Shown: piece by piece, positions 1 to 5,914 of the stretch
Position numbering within the stretch: the first letter of the stretch is position 1
Layout: each line of letters starts with the position of its first letter
NCBI GenBank assembly: GCA_025997595.1
Contig: BNUU01000057.1
Location: 1-7,316 of the forward strand
DNA: 7,316 bases
Reading direction: 5' to 3'
DNA from: Spirochaetia bacterium
Lineage (GTDB): Bacteria > Spirochaetota > Spirochaetia > Treponematales > Breznakiellaceae
Notes under the pieces: generated by a model
Database searches by the model: none
What the model saw: only the letters and a program-made list of their open reading frames with translations
Told to the model about the DNA's origin: nothing
Position numbers and translations under genes: made by a program

Positions 1-309
1 AGCGGTATTGATGATCTTCTTTCCCGTGTATCCTCAGAGGCGCTGCGGAAATATGTGGCCAGAAAGGGGACCGCCGGGGAATTTTCAGGGACTCCCGAGC
101 AGCAGCAGAAGCAGCTTGAGCAGTTCCTTAAAGACGGTATCAGGAATGTTAAACAAAAAAGGCTCCGGCAGCGGCTTTCCGAGATAACCGCAGAGCAGTA
201 TAACCTGGAGCATGGCCCTTTCGCGCAGGAGGATGGGTTTCGGAAAGATTCCCGGCTTGAGGAACTGATTGTTGAGAAGATGCATATAGATGCCGAATTA
301 CACCGTTGA
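1..309 (+). CDS. dnaG: DNA primase DnaG, C-terminal 102 residues (5' end outside window)
   Basis: The reading frame is open from base 1 to the TGA at 307-309, so this is the end of a gene starting upstream. The visible part is a charged, mostly helical segment rich in Gln, Glu, Lys and Arg, ending in a Leu-Glu-Glu-Leu...Glu-Lys-Met pattern. This fits the C-terminal helicase-interaction domain of primase, which contacts replicative helicase DnaB at the fork. The zinc-finger and TOPRIM catalytic domains lie outside the window, so activity cannot be judged here. The strongest support is context: it sits directly before rpoD, the classic dnaG-rpoD order of the macromolecular-synthesis operon. An internal GTG at 55 is in frame but is not the start, because the frame continues upstream without a stop. 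The C-terminal domain is poorly conserved, so the name relies partly on neighbourhood. Confidence 0.8.
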   Translation, partial: SGIDDLLSRVSSEALRKYVARKGTAGEFSGTPEQQQKQLEQFLKDGIRNVKQKRLRQRLSEITAEQYNLEHGPFAQEDGFRKDSRLEELIVEKMHIDAELHR

Positions 310-315
310 AGGAAG
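309..315 (+). promoter_or_regulatory. Ribosome binding site that sets the rpoD start
   Basis: AAGGAAG lies 7 nt before the ATG at 323 and overlaps the last base of the dnaG stop codon. The earlier in-frame ATG at 290, inside dnaG, has no comparable purine-rich site at the right distance. This favours 323 as the rpoD start and suggests that ribosomes finishing dnaG help load rpoD. Confidence 0.65.
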
Positions 316-322
316 ACAAGGA

Positions 323-2152
323 ATGACAGATGTGCGCTCGCCAGTATTGGCGCCGCCGGAATTGGCGCCGGCAGAAATGTCGCTTGCATCCTCAACCGAG
401 CTGCAAGGCGGTGAAGGCTCCCCGCTTGACCCCGCTGTTGTAAAATTGATCGAATATGCGAAGGAAAAGAAAACCCTTTCCTTCGAGGAACTTTCCGATT
501 ATCTCCCGGAGCATATCACCTCCAATACGGATAAAATGGAACAGGTCCTTGCCCTGCTTGAGAAGAATAACGTCCAGCTCATTGAGGAAGAAGCCTCCGA
601 AACGGAAGAAAGTGAGGCGGAAGCCAAAAAGGCCAAGGACGCTGAAAAGAAACGCCTGGTATACAACGATAAAGAATCTTCGGTGGATGATCCCATCAGG
701 CTCTACCTCCGGGAGATAGGCCGGGAAAACCTCCTTTCTGCGGAACAGGAAGTGGAGCTTTCCAAGCAGATGGAGGACGGGGAGAACATCATCAAGGGGG
801 TGATAAAAAAGTCGGGAATGATCATCCCGGAATTTTACCATATCGCCCAGAAGGCCTTCTCCAAAAGGGATCTCCGGGAGCTCAACCTCTCCAAAAAAGA
901 GATCACCGAGCATATGACCGAGCGCCGCAGGCTCAGCCAGTTTTATAAGGAAACCCTCCGGCTGGTCCTGAATGATCTTAAATTCTACATCGAGATCAAA
1001 CGGCGGCTTATCAGCCGGGGGGGTAATTTTTTTGAGGATAGGGAGCTCCAGGCTATCCGGCTGCGGATCATGGAGGTCATTGATAACGCAGAAATTCACC
1101 CCGAGGAGATCGCCGGTTTTTCCGAAAAATTTATCCAGGCTGCCAAAAAGATTAAGCGTTACCGGAAGGAACAGGAGCGGCTTGAAAAGCACCTCCGTGT
1201 GGCGAGTCCCAGGGAACTGCGGGCACTGGGCCGGGGACTTACCATCAAGGAAGAACGGGAACGGCTCGAATCGGAACTTTCCTTAAGCTCCGACGAAATC
1301 AAGGAAAAGATCCGGCTTATCCAGGTGACGGAAAAGAAACTCCACCAGATGGAAGCCGAATTTGAGGAATCCATCGAAAGCATCAACATGATGGCCAGGG
1401 AAATAAACCACGGCCGGGTGATGATGAAAAACGCCAAGGACCGGCTTATCAAGGCCAATTTGCGTTTGGTGGTGTCCATCGCCAAAAAATACACCAACCG
1501 GGGACTCCACTTCTTTGACCTCGTGCAGGAGGGGAACATCGGCCTTATCAAGGCGGTGGAAAAGTTTGAATACCAGAAGGGCTTCAAGTTTTCCACCTAC
1601 GCCACCTGGTGGATTCGTCAGGCGATAACCCGGTCCATTTCCGACCAGGCCCGGACCATCCGGGTGCCGGTGCACATGATCGAGCAGATCAACAAGGTGG
1701 TCCGGGAATCCCGGCAGCTTTTACAAGTTTTGGGCCGGGAGCCCACGGACGAGGAAATCGCCGAACGCCTGGGCTGGACCGCCCAGCGGGTAAAATCGGT
1801 CAAAAACGTGGCCCGGGAGCCCATCAGCCTTGAAACCCCCATCGGGGAGGAAGAGGATTCTCTTCTGGGGGACTTCATCGAAGACAAGGATGTGGAAAAC
1901 CCCGCCAACCAGACCGCTTTTACCCTGCTCCAGGAGCAGCTTTCCGGGGTACTTTCCACCCTGCCGGTGCGGGAGCAGGAGGTGCTCAAGATGCGCTTCG
2001 GCCTGGATGACGGCTATTCCCTCACCCTGGAAGAGGTGGGGCTCTACTTCAACGTTACCCGGGAACGGATACGTCAGATTGAAGCAAAGGCCCTGCGCCG
2101 CCTGCGGCACCCCAAACGGAGCCGGAAACTGAAAGATTATTTAGACCATTGA
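323..2152 (+). CDS. rpoD: RNA polymerase primary sigma factor RpoD (sigma-70)
   Basis: This is the housekeeping sigma factor, which directs RNA polymerase to -10/-35 promoters. With the start at 323 it has 609 residues, close to E. coli RpoD (613). Region 1.1 is at about 36-92, followed by a Glu/Ala/Lys-rich linker. Region 1.2 starts near D123 ([11 protein letters not shown]). A non-conserved helical insert fills roughly 155-370. Regions 2.1-2.4 include the core-binding and -10 recognition stretch, with [17 protein letters not shown] at 423-439. Region 3 follows, then region 4.2 with its helix-turn-helix (LTLEEVG...[17 protein letters not shown], about 567-595). All key segments are intact. 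The alternative ATG at 290 would add 11 residues and overlap dnaG by 20 nt, but 323 has the better ribosome site. It is probably co-transcribed with dnaG. The stop codon overlaps the first base pairs of a hairpin at 2151. Confidence 0.97.
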   Translation: MTDVRSPVLAPPELAPAEMSLASSTELQGGEGSPLDPAVVKLIEYAKEKKTLSFEELSDYLPEHITSNTDKMEQVLALLEKNNVQLIEEEASETEESEAEAKKAKDAEKKRLVYNDKESSVDDPIRLYLREIGRENLLSAEQEVELSKQMEDGENIIKGVIKKSGMIIPEFYHIAQKAFSKRDLRELNLSKKEITEHMTERRRLSQFYKETLRLVLNDLKFYIEIKRRLISRGGNFFEDRELQAIRLRIMEVIDNAEIHPEEIAGFSEKFIQAAKKIKRYRKEQERLEKHLRVASPRELRALGRGLTIKEERERLESELSLSSDEIKEKIRLIQVTEKKLHQMEAEFEESIESINMMAREINHGRVMMKNAKDRLIKANLRLVVSIAKKYTNRGLHFFDLVQEGNIGLIKAVEKFEYQKGFKFSTYATWWIRQAITRSISDQARTIRVPVHMIEQINKVVRESRQLLQVLGREPTDEEIAERLGWTAQRVKSVKNVAREPISLETPIGEEEDSLLGDFIEDKDVENPANQTAFTLLQEQLSGVLSTLPVREQEVLKMRFGLDDGYSLTLEEVGLYFNVTRERIRQIEAKALRRLRHPKRSRKLKDYLDH

Positions 2153-2204
2153 CAAAAAACTTACGTTTTTTGTCTTGGGAGAAATAAGCAAAGCTTATTT
2201 CTCC
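2151..2204 (+). repeat. Double hairpin after rpoD (possible terminator or small element)
   Basis: Two perfect inverted repeats stand side by side. The first has 10-bp arms (GACAAAAAAC at 2151-2160 with its complement at 2165-2174) and a TTAC loop. After a TTG spacer, the second has 12-bp arms (GGAGAAATAAGC at 2178-2189 with its complement at 2193-2204) and an AAA loop. No T-run follows the second hairpin, so it is not a classic intrinsic terminator, although the T6 inside the first arm could weaken transcription. It may reduce read-through or protect the 3' end of the dnaG-rpoD message. The reverse complement has the same layout as the double hairpin inside rnpB at 3430-3486. Confidence 0.8.
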
Positions 2205-2209
2205 ATAAA

Positions 2210-2238
2210 TTCAAAGAAAGTACTTTATTAAGTATGAA
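2210..2238 (+). promoter_or_regulatory. Weak candidate promoter for the zinc-ribbon gene
   Basis: TTCAAA (2210-2215) and TATGAA (2233-2238) are separated by 17 nt, each matching four of six sigma-70 consensus bases. The stretch lies between the double hairpin and the next gene, where a promoter would be expected if the hairpins limit read-through. The match is weak in AT-rich sequence, so this is only a candidate. Confidence 0.25.
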
Positions 2239-2261
2239 TTTGTATACACAAGGGGCATTAC

Positions 2262-3140
2262 ATGGCAATGGATGAGGTTTTTGAAAAACTGCGGACCCTG
2301 CAGGATATACTTTCGGAGAAGATAACTCTGGAACAGGATATTCAGGAAATTCCCAAACTGCTGGTGACCCAGGAGGAACTCCTGGCCCGGCTCAAGAAAT
2401 CCTTTATCGAACGGAATCAGGATTATGAAAAGGCAAAGGTTGCGGAGGCTGAATTCCGGAATCTCCTTACCGATGCGGAATCCATGCGGGAAAAGGCCGA
2501 AAAAAACATGGATGTGATCAACACCCAGCGGGAATACGAAGCCCTGGACAAGGAAATCCACGATTCCGCCGAAAAAGAACAGCAGTACCGCAAGGACCTT
2601 CAGCGGGAGGAGCGGCTCCTGGCGGAACTGGACGAACAGATGAAGCAGAGCACCGCCCTGATCGAACAGCAGGAAGCGGAACTCGCCGAACGCCGCGCCG
2701 GGAATGAGGATCAGATAACCGAAAAAAAATTAAAGATTGAAAGCCTGGTTGCCCGGGAACAGGAGTTAACCCGGGACCTCGATCCGGAACTGCTTTTTAT
2801 TTTTGAACGGAGTATCCGGAAGAACAAGGGCCGGGGTATCGTTGCCATCAAGGGCGGCGTGTGTATGGGCTGCCACATGATTCTTCCCGTCCAGTTGGCA
2901 AACAACGTCCGGCAAAAGATGGAAGACAAGGAAGAAAAGGTCAATATTGCTTTAAAGGATTTTGATTTCTGCCCCTACTGTTCCCGTATCCTCTTCTATG
3001 AAGAAGCCGAGCAGGGCGAAGAAGAATTCTTCGACAACGACGATTCCGGCAGCCTTGCCGACCTTGAGGATATGGAAGAAGACGACTACGACGAGGACGA
3101 AGAAGAGGAAGAAAAGGTTAACATTGATTTTGAAGAATGA
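2262..3140 (+). CDS. Coiled-coil protein with C4-type zinc ribbon and acidic tail
   Basis: The 292 residues fall into three parts. Residues 1 to about 180 are almost entirely charged helix with long Glu/Gln/Lys/Leu heptad-like stretches, indicating a coiled-coil hairpin. Next is a zinc ribbon with two CxxC pairs: C201/C204 (CMGCHM) and C237/C240 (CPYC), enough to hold one zinc ion. Residues 247-292 form an acidic tail with 27 Asp/Glu in 46 positions. The architecture matches the family with a C-terminal C4 zinc ribbon (Pfam zf-RING_7, PF02591), which includes chlamydial CT398/CdsZ. That protein was described as binding sigma-54 and secretion-system parts; whether this applies here is unknown. 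There is no signal peptide or membrane segment, so it should be cytoplasmic. The ATG at 2262 is preferred over that at 2268 because AAGGGG (2250-2255) lies 6 nt upstream of it. rnpB begins only 7 nt after the stop. Confidence 0.9.
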   Translation: MAMDEVFEKLRTLQDILSEKITLEQDIQEIPKLLVTQEELLARLKKSFIERNQDYEKAKVAEAEFRNLLTDAESMREKAEKNMDVINTQREYEALDKEIHDSAEKEQQYRKDLQREERLLAELDEQMKQSTALIEQQEAELAERRAGNEDQITEKKLKIESLVAREQELTRDLDPELLFIFERSIRKNKGRGIVAIKGGVCMGCHMILPVQLANNVRQKMEDKEEKVNIALKDFDFCPYCSRILFYEEAEQGEEEFFDNDDSGSLADLEDMEEDDYDEDEEEEEKVNIDFEE

Positions 3141-3146
3141 TTTTTA

Positions 3147-3662
3147 ATGGTGAACCAGGCTGCCGCAGGGGGCCGCAGCAAAGTCCGGAACGTTTTTCGT
3201 TCCGTTCATGTGTTTTCCCTGAGGAAAGTCCGGGCTCCGCAGGGCATGATGCCGGGTAACACCCGGGCGGAAAGGCCGAAAGGCCCTTTCGACAGAGAGC
3301 GCAACAGAAAGTATACCGCTGAATGGGGCTTCGGTTTCATTCAGTAAGGGTGAAATGGCAGGGTAAAAGCCTACCTCGGCGGCGGTAACGCCGCCGGAAA
3401 GATTTCGGCTTTAGTCAGAAAAATGGCATGGAGTTTTCCCTCAGGGGAAACTCCCAAGCCGTTTTTCGGCAAAGCCGAAAAACGGCAAACCTCATCAGGA
3501 GCAAAGTCAAGCAGCGGTTGGGTTTAACACCCCACGGACGGCCCGTCCGATGCCGCAGGTAGGCTGCTGGAGACCATCCGCAAGGCCGGTCCCAGATAGA
3601 TGGCAGCTGGCTCAAAAACCGCAAGGTTTTTGGCCACAGAACCCGGCTTATGGTTCATCGTT
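3147..3662 (+). ncRNA. rnpB: RNase P RNA (bacterial type A-like), unusually long
   Basis: This is the catalytic RNA that trims 5' leaders from pre-tRNAs. The universal core is clear. GAGGAAAGTCCGGGCTCC (3221-3238) pairs with ACAGAACCCGGCTTA (3636-3650) to form P4, including the conserved bulged U at 3229. P1 is TGAACCA 3151-3157 with TGGTTCA 3651-3657, extendable outwards to about 3147/3661. P2 is 3158-3164 with 3602-3608. Also visible are a GUAA-capped 8-bp helix (3377-3396, probably P12), the GGACG/CGTCC helix near 3536-3549 matching the E. coli P17 region, AGATAGATG at 3594, and a GCAA-capped P19-like helix (3613-3632). The length of about 510 nt exceeds the usual 350-420 because of an enlarged P3 region and a double hairpin inserted at 3430-3486. 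T6 (3661-3666) directly follows P1. The exact ends are inferred from pairing. Open reading frames here are not genes. Confidence 0.95.
3430..3486 (+). repeat. Double hairpin inserted in the RNase P RNA
   Basis: The first hairpin has 11-bp arms (GGAGTTTTCCC at 3430-3440 with 3444-3454, one G-U pair) and a TCA loop. After a CAA spacer, the second has perfect 13-bp arms (GCCGTTTTTCGGC at 3458-3470 with 3474-3486) and an AAA loop. Removing 54 nt (for example 3432-3485) leaves GGCATGG joined to CAAACC. This parallels GGCACGG-TAAACT at the equivalent place in E. coli RNase P RNA, recalled from memory. The segment therefore looks like an insertion in a peripheral part of the specificity domain that leaves the catalytic core intact. 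Confidence 0.8.
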
Positions 3663-3670
3663 TTTTATTT
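3661..3670 (+). terminator. T-run at the 3' end of rnpB
   Basis: TTTTTTATTT follows the 3' strand of helix P1. P1 closes the whole RNA, so it is not a compact hairpin, and no separate stem sits next to the T-run. It marks the likely 3' end of the transcript, either by termination or by processing of a longer transcript. Confidence 0.4.
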
Positions 3671-3685
3671 AATTCCCCACAGGCG

Positions 3686-3691
3686 TATAAT
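3686..3691 (+). promoter_or_regulatory. Perfect TATAAT box in the gap after rnpB
   Basis: The sequence is an exact -10 consensus, but the best upstream match at normal spacing is only T-rich sequence (3662-3668). If active, transcription would begin near 3698 and run through the long hairpin at 3715-3815. It could produce a small structured RNA or a long leader for the TPR-mre operon. Confidence 0.3.
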
Positions 3692-3714
3692 TACCTTCTT
3701 CCCCACAGCAAAAG

Positions 3715-3815
3715 CCACCCATGTTGCCCGCAGGGAAACGACCATAAGGTCACTTGTGTGAGCCCGTAGGGCGAGTGTGACCGAATGGGCGTTTACCTGT
3801 GGGCAACATGGGTGG
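3715..3815 (+). repeat. Long imperfect inverted repeat between rnpB and the TPR gene
   Basis: The outer arms are a perfect 15-bp match (CCACCCATGTTGCCC 3715-3729 with 3801-3815). The stem continues inward with 5 bp including one G-U (3730-3734/3796-3800), then AAACG/CGTTT (3736-3740/3790-3794), CCAT/ATGG (3742-3745/3785-3788) and GGTCAC/GTGACC (3748-3753/3777-3782). The tip is GCCC/GGGC around GTA (3762-3772). In all about 39 bp are paired within 101 nt. No T-run follows immediately, so it is not a standard terminator for the + strand. No open reading frame explains it. It could be a dispersed palindromic repeat or a structured RNA. The rest of the 3663-3866 gap holds only the sites listed separately. 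Confidence 0.8.
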
Positions 3816-3826
3816 GCGTGCGGGAA

Positions 3827-3860
3827 TTGACTTTTTCCCTAATTCCGTATTAGATATAGT
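3827..3860 (+). promoter_or_regulatory. Candidate promoter of the TPR-mreBCD operon
   Basis: TATAGT (3855-3860) is a good -10 box, five of six bases. TTGACT (3827-3832) is a good -35 box, but the 22-nt spacing is too wide for sigma-70. At 17 nt there is only TTTTTC (3832-3837). With TATAGT as the -10, transcription would start at about the ATG at 3867, giving a message with almost no leader. Confidence 0.35.
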
Positions 3861-3866
3861 AGCATT

Positions 3867-4859
3867 ATGTTAAAAGCAAGGTCCCGCTCCGATTACAGGA
3901 CACATCTCAGGCGGAATAATATTATCCGCTGGACAGCGCTTGCTGTAATTGTACTTGTCCTGGGGACGGTTTTGGTTCCTGTTGTCGCCGGGTGGAGGAA
4001 TCAACCGGGGAATGAGCGGCAGAATCTGCTTCGGCTTTGGGAAGAAGGGGCGTACGAGGAGATCTTTGAGATTAGCAAAACCGCGCTTGCCGGCAGGCCG
4101 CTGGATTATTTTTTGTTGACCATCCATGGTTTTTCCGCCTATCAGATCGGTATTGCCCAGATCAATACCTTTGATATCCTTACCTATATTGACGAATGTA
4201 TCTGGTCTTTGCGGAAGGCCCTGCTTTCAAAGAACAGTGCCCTTAATAACCGGGCCAATAACGGACGGGTCTATTATGTTTTGGGCAAAGCGTATTATTA
4301 TAAGGGTACCGATTTTGCAGACCTTGCGGTAAAATATTTGGAACAGGCCCGGGAGGCTTCCTATTTTGCACGGGATATCCCTGAGTATCTGGGCCTGGCC
4401 TATGCGGCGATCCATGATTACCGGAGCAGTGTGGCGGCCTTTACCCTGGCCCTGGACCCGGCTAATTATGAGAACAACGGTGATTCCGATATTCAGGAAC
4501 CCGGCGGCCCATCGGATACGTTATTTCTGGCTATTGCCCATTCCTACATTGCCCTTGGGGACCAGGATTTGGCAAAGGCCTATTTGCAGCGGTGCATCGA
4601 AACCTCCCGGGATTCGCAAAAGGTGGTAGCCGCGCGGCTTCTCCTTGCGGGTATTCTGAGAAACGAAGGGTATTTCGAAGAAGCGGAAGCCCAGTATGCG
4701 CTTATTTTGAATGAATCAGGCGAAAATGCCGAAGTCCATTATCAACTGGGTGAATTATACGCGGCGCGGGGGGATACGACCCGGGCCAGGGCTGAATGGC
4801 GGCGGGCGGTACGGATAGATCCGGCCCATAAACTGGCGCGCCAACGGCTCGGTATGTAA
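3867..4859 (+). CDS. Membrane-anchored TPR-repeat protein, first gene of the mre cluster
   Basis: The product has 330 residues. The N-terminus is rich in Arg and Lys, followed by one hydrophobic segment (about 22-43, WTALAVIVLVLGTVLVPVVAGW). By the positive-inside rule this predicts a signal anchor with the remainder in the periplasm. The rest is helical with TPR-like repeats, clearest at about 250-284 and 287-320 (AEVHYQLGELYAARGD...ARAEWRRAVRIDPAH). Tetratricopeptide repeats bind protein partners and carry no enzyme activity. Its place 21 nt before mreB suggests a role with the cell-shape or wall-growth machinery, which is inference. ATG 3867 is the only ordinary start codon after the in-frame TAA at 3840, and there is no Shine-Dalgarno site before it. 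I do not recognise a specific named protein. Confidence 0.9.
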   Translation: MLKARSRSDYRTHLRRNNIIRWTALAVIVLVLGTVLVPVVAGWRNQPGNERQNLLRLWEEGAYEEIFEISKTALAGRPLDYFLLTIHGFSAYQIGIAQINTFDILTYIDECIWSLRKALLSKNSALNNRANNGRVYYVLGKAYYYKGTDFADLAVKYLEQAREASYFARDIPEYLGLAYAAIHDYRSSVAAFTLALDPANYENNGDSDIQEPGGPSDTLFLAIAHSYIALGDQDLAKAYLQRCIETSRDSQKVVAARLLLAGILRNEGYFEEAEAQYALILNESGENAEVHYQLGELYAARGDTTRARAEWRRAVRIDPAHKLARQRLGM

Positions 4860-4880
4860 ACGGGAAGGCAGGGAGGGACT

Positions 4881-5909
4881 ATGTTTGGAAATAATTCTTC
4901 GGATATTGGTATTGATTTAGGTACCTGTAATACCCTTATTTACATACGCGGAAAGGGCATCGTGCTGAACGAACCTTCGGTGGTTGCGGTTGAACGGGGC
5001 ACAAAAAAGGTTGTTGCCGTAGGCGGGGACGCCAAGCGGATGCTCTGGAAGACCCCGGGGAACATCATCGCCATCAGGCCCATGCGGGACGGGGTGATTG
5101 CGGACCTTGAATCCACCGAAAAGATGATCCGTTACTTTATTGGAAAAGTTCTGCCCCGGTACCGCTTCATCAAGCCCCGGATGGTGATCGGCATCCCCTC
5201 CTGCATCACCGAAGTGGAACGGCGGGCGGTGGAAGAAAGCGCCTATAAGGCCGGTGCACGGGAAGTAATCGTCATTGAGGAAAGCCGTGCCGCCGCCATC
5301 GGCGCCGACATCCCCATTTTTGAACCCGCCGGGCACATGATCTGCGATATCGGCGGCGGGACCACGGAAATTTCCGTCATCTCCCTGGGGGGCATGGTGG
5401 TTACCAATGCCATCCGGCTTGGGGGGGACGAATTTGACGAGGCCATCATCAAGCATGTCCGCAGCGTCCATAACCTTATCATTGGGGAGCAGACCGCGGA
5501 GCGGCTCAAAATCGAAATCGGCAACGCATCCCCGGACAAGACCATCGAAAAGGTGGAGATCAAGGGTACCGACGCCATCACCGGGCTTCCCCGGCGGCTG
5601 GATATAGACAGCGTGGAGGTCCGGGAAGCCCTTAAGGACCCCATCACCCAGATTATTGACGAGATTAAATCCACCCTGGGACAGACCCCACCGGAACTGG
5701 CGGCGGATATTGTGGAACGGGGCATAGTGATGACCGGCGGCGGCTCTCTCCTTAAGGGGCTCCCCAAGCTTATTTCAAAAGAAACAGGGGTTCCGGTTAT
5801 CCTTGCGGAGCGGCCACTGGACTGTGTCGCCCTGGGGGCGGGGAAGTATTTTGATTATGCCAAGGGCTTTGATAACACCCTCAGTGTCTACGACAATCTG
5901 AACGGCTGA
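4881..5909 (+). CDS. mreB: Rod shape-determining protein MreB (bacterial actin)
   Basis: MreB polymerises with ATP into membrane-associated filaments that guide lateral wall synthesis in rod or spiral cells. The 342 residues are the usual full length. Visible actin-fold motifs are phosphate-1 ([12 protein letters not shown]12-Y21), phosphate-2 (DIGGGTTE, 156-163) and the adenosine loop ([12 protein letters not shown]) near the C-terminus. The [11 protein letters not shown] and [14 protein letters not shown] stretches are typical of MreB. A point to check is E133-E134-S135-R136 before AAAIGA, where E. coli and B. subtilis MreB have EEPM or EEPF. The ATG follows a purine-rich ribosome site (AGGGAGG, 4870-4876), 4 nt upstream. 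The gene lies 21 nt after the TPR gene and 5 nt before mreC, consistent with one operon. Confidence 0.97.
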   Translation: MFGNNSSDIGIDLGTCNTLIYIRGKGIVLNEPSVVAVERGTKKVVAVGGDAKRMLWKTPGNIIAIRPMRDGVIADLESTEKMIRYFIGKVLPRYRFIKPRMVIGIPSCITEVERRAVEESAYKAGAREVIVIEESRAAAIGADIPIFEPAGHMICDIGGGTTEISVISLGGMVVTNAIRLGGDEFDEAIIKHVRSVHNLIIGEQTAERLKIEIGNASPDKTIEKVEIKGTDAITGLPRRLDIDSVEVREALKDPITQIIDEIKSTLGQTPPELAADIVERGIVMTGGGSLLKGLPKLISKETGVPVILAERPLDCVALGAGKYFDYAKGFDNTLSVYDNLNG

Positions 5910-5914
5910 TCCCC

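Noticed and set aside
290..322. Longer RpoD start at ATG 290
   Set aside because: It overlaps dnaG by 20 nt and lacks a well-placed ribosome site, whereas ATG 323 has AAGGAAG 7 nt upstream.
392..1192. Long open frame on the minus strand (266 codons) across rpoD
   Set aside because: It lies wholly antisense to the clear RpoD coding sequence, and its product shows no recognisable domain. Such frames are common opposite GC-rich codons.
2149..2154. TTGACA at the rpoD stop as a -35 box
   Set aside because: No -10-like sequence lies 15-19 nt downstream. The match arises from the stop codon and the hairpin arm.
3118..3148. Promoter for rnpB (TTAACA, TTTAAT)
   Set aside because: Spacing is 19 nt and the predicted start near 3155 would remove the 5' strand of P1.
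3147..3347. 66-codon + strand open frame
   Set aside because: It falls within the conserved core of RNase P RNA, including CR-I, so it is not a protein gene.
3415..3624. 69-codon minus strand open frame
   Set aside because: It is antisense to RNase P RNA and made of its hairpins, with no protein features.
3673..3815. CRISPR array suggested by repeated TTCCCCACAG and inverted sequences
   Set aside because: There are only two 10-nt direct copies, with no regular spacers and no cas genes nearby.
4917..5471. 184-codon minus strand open frame across mreB
   Set aside because: It is a shadow of the MreB frame. The His/Gly/Asp-rich product is what reversed mreB codons give.
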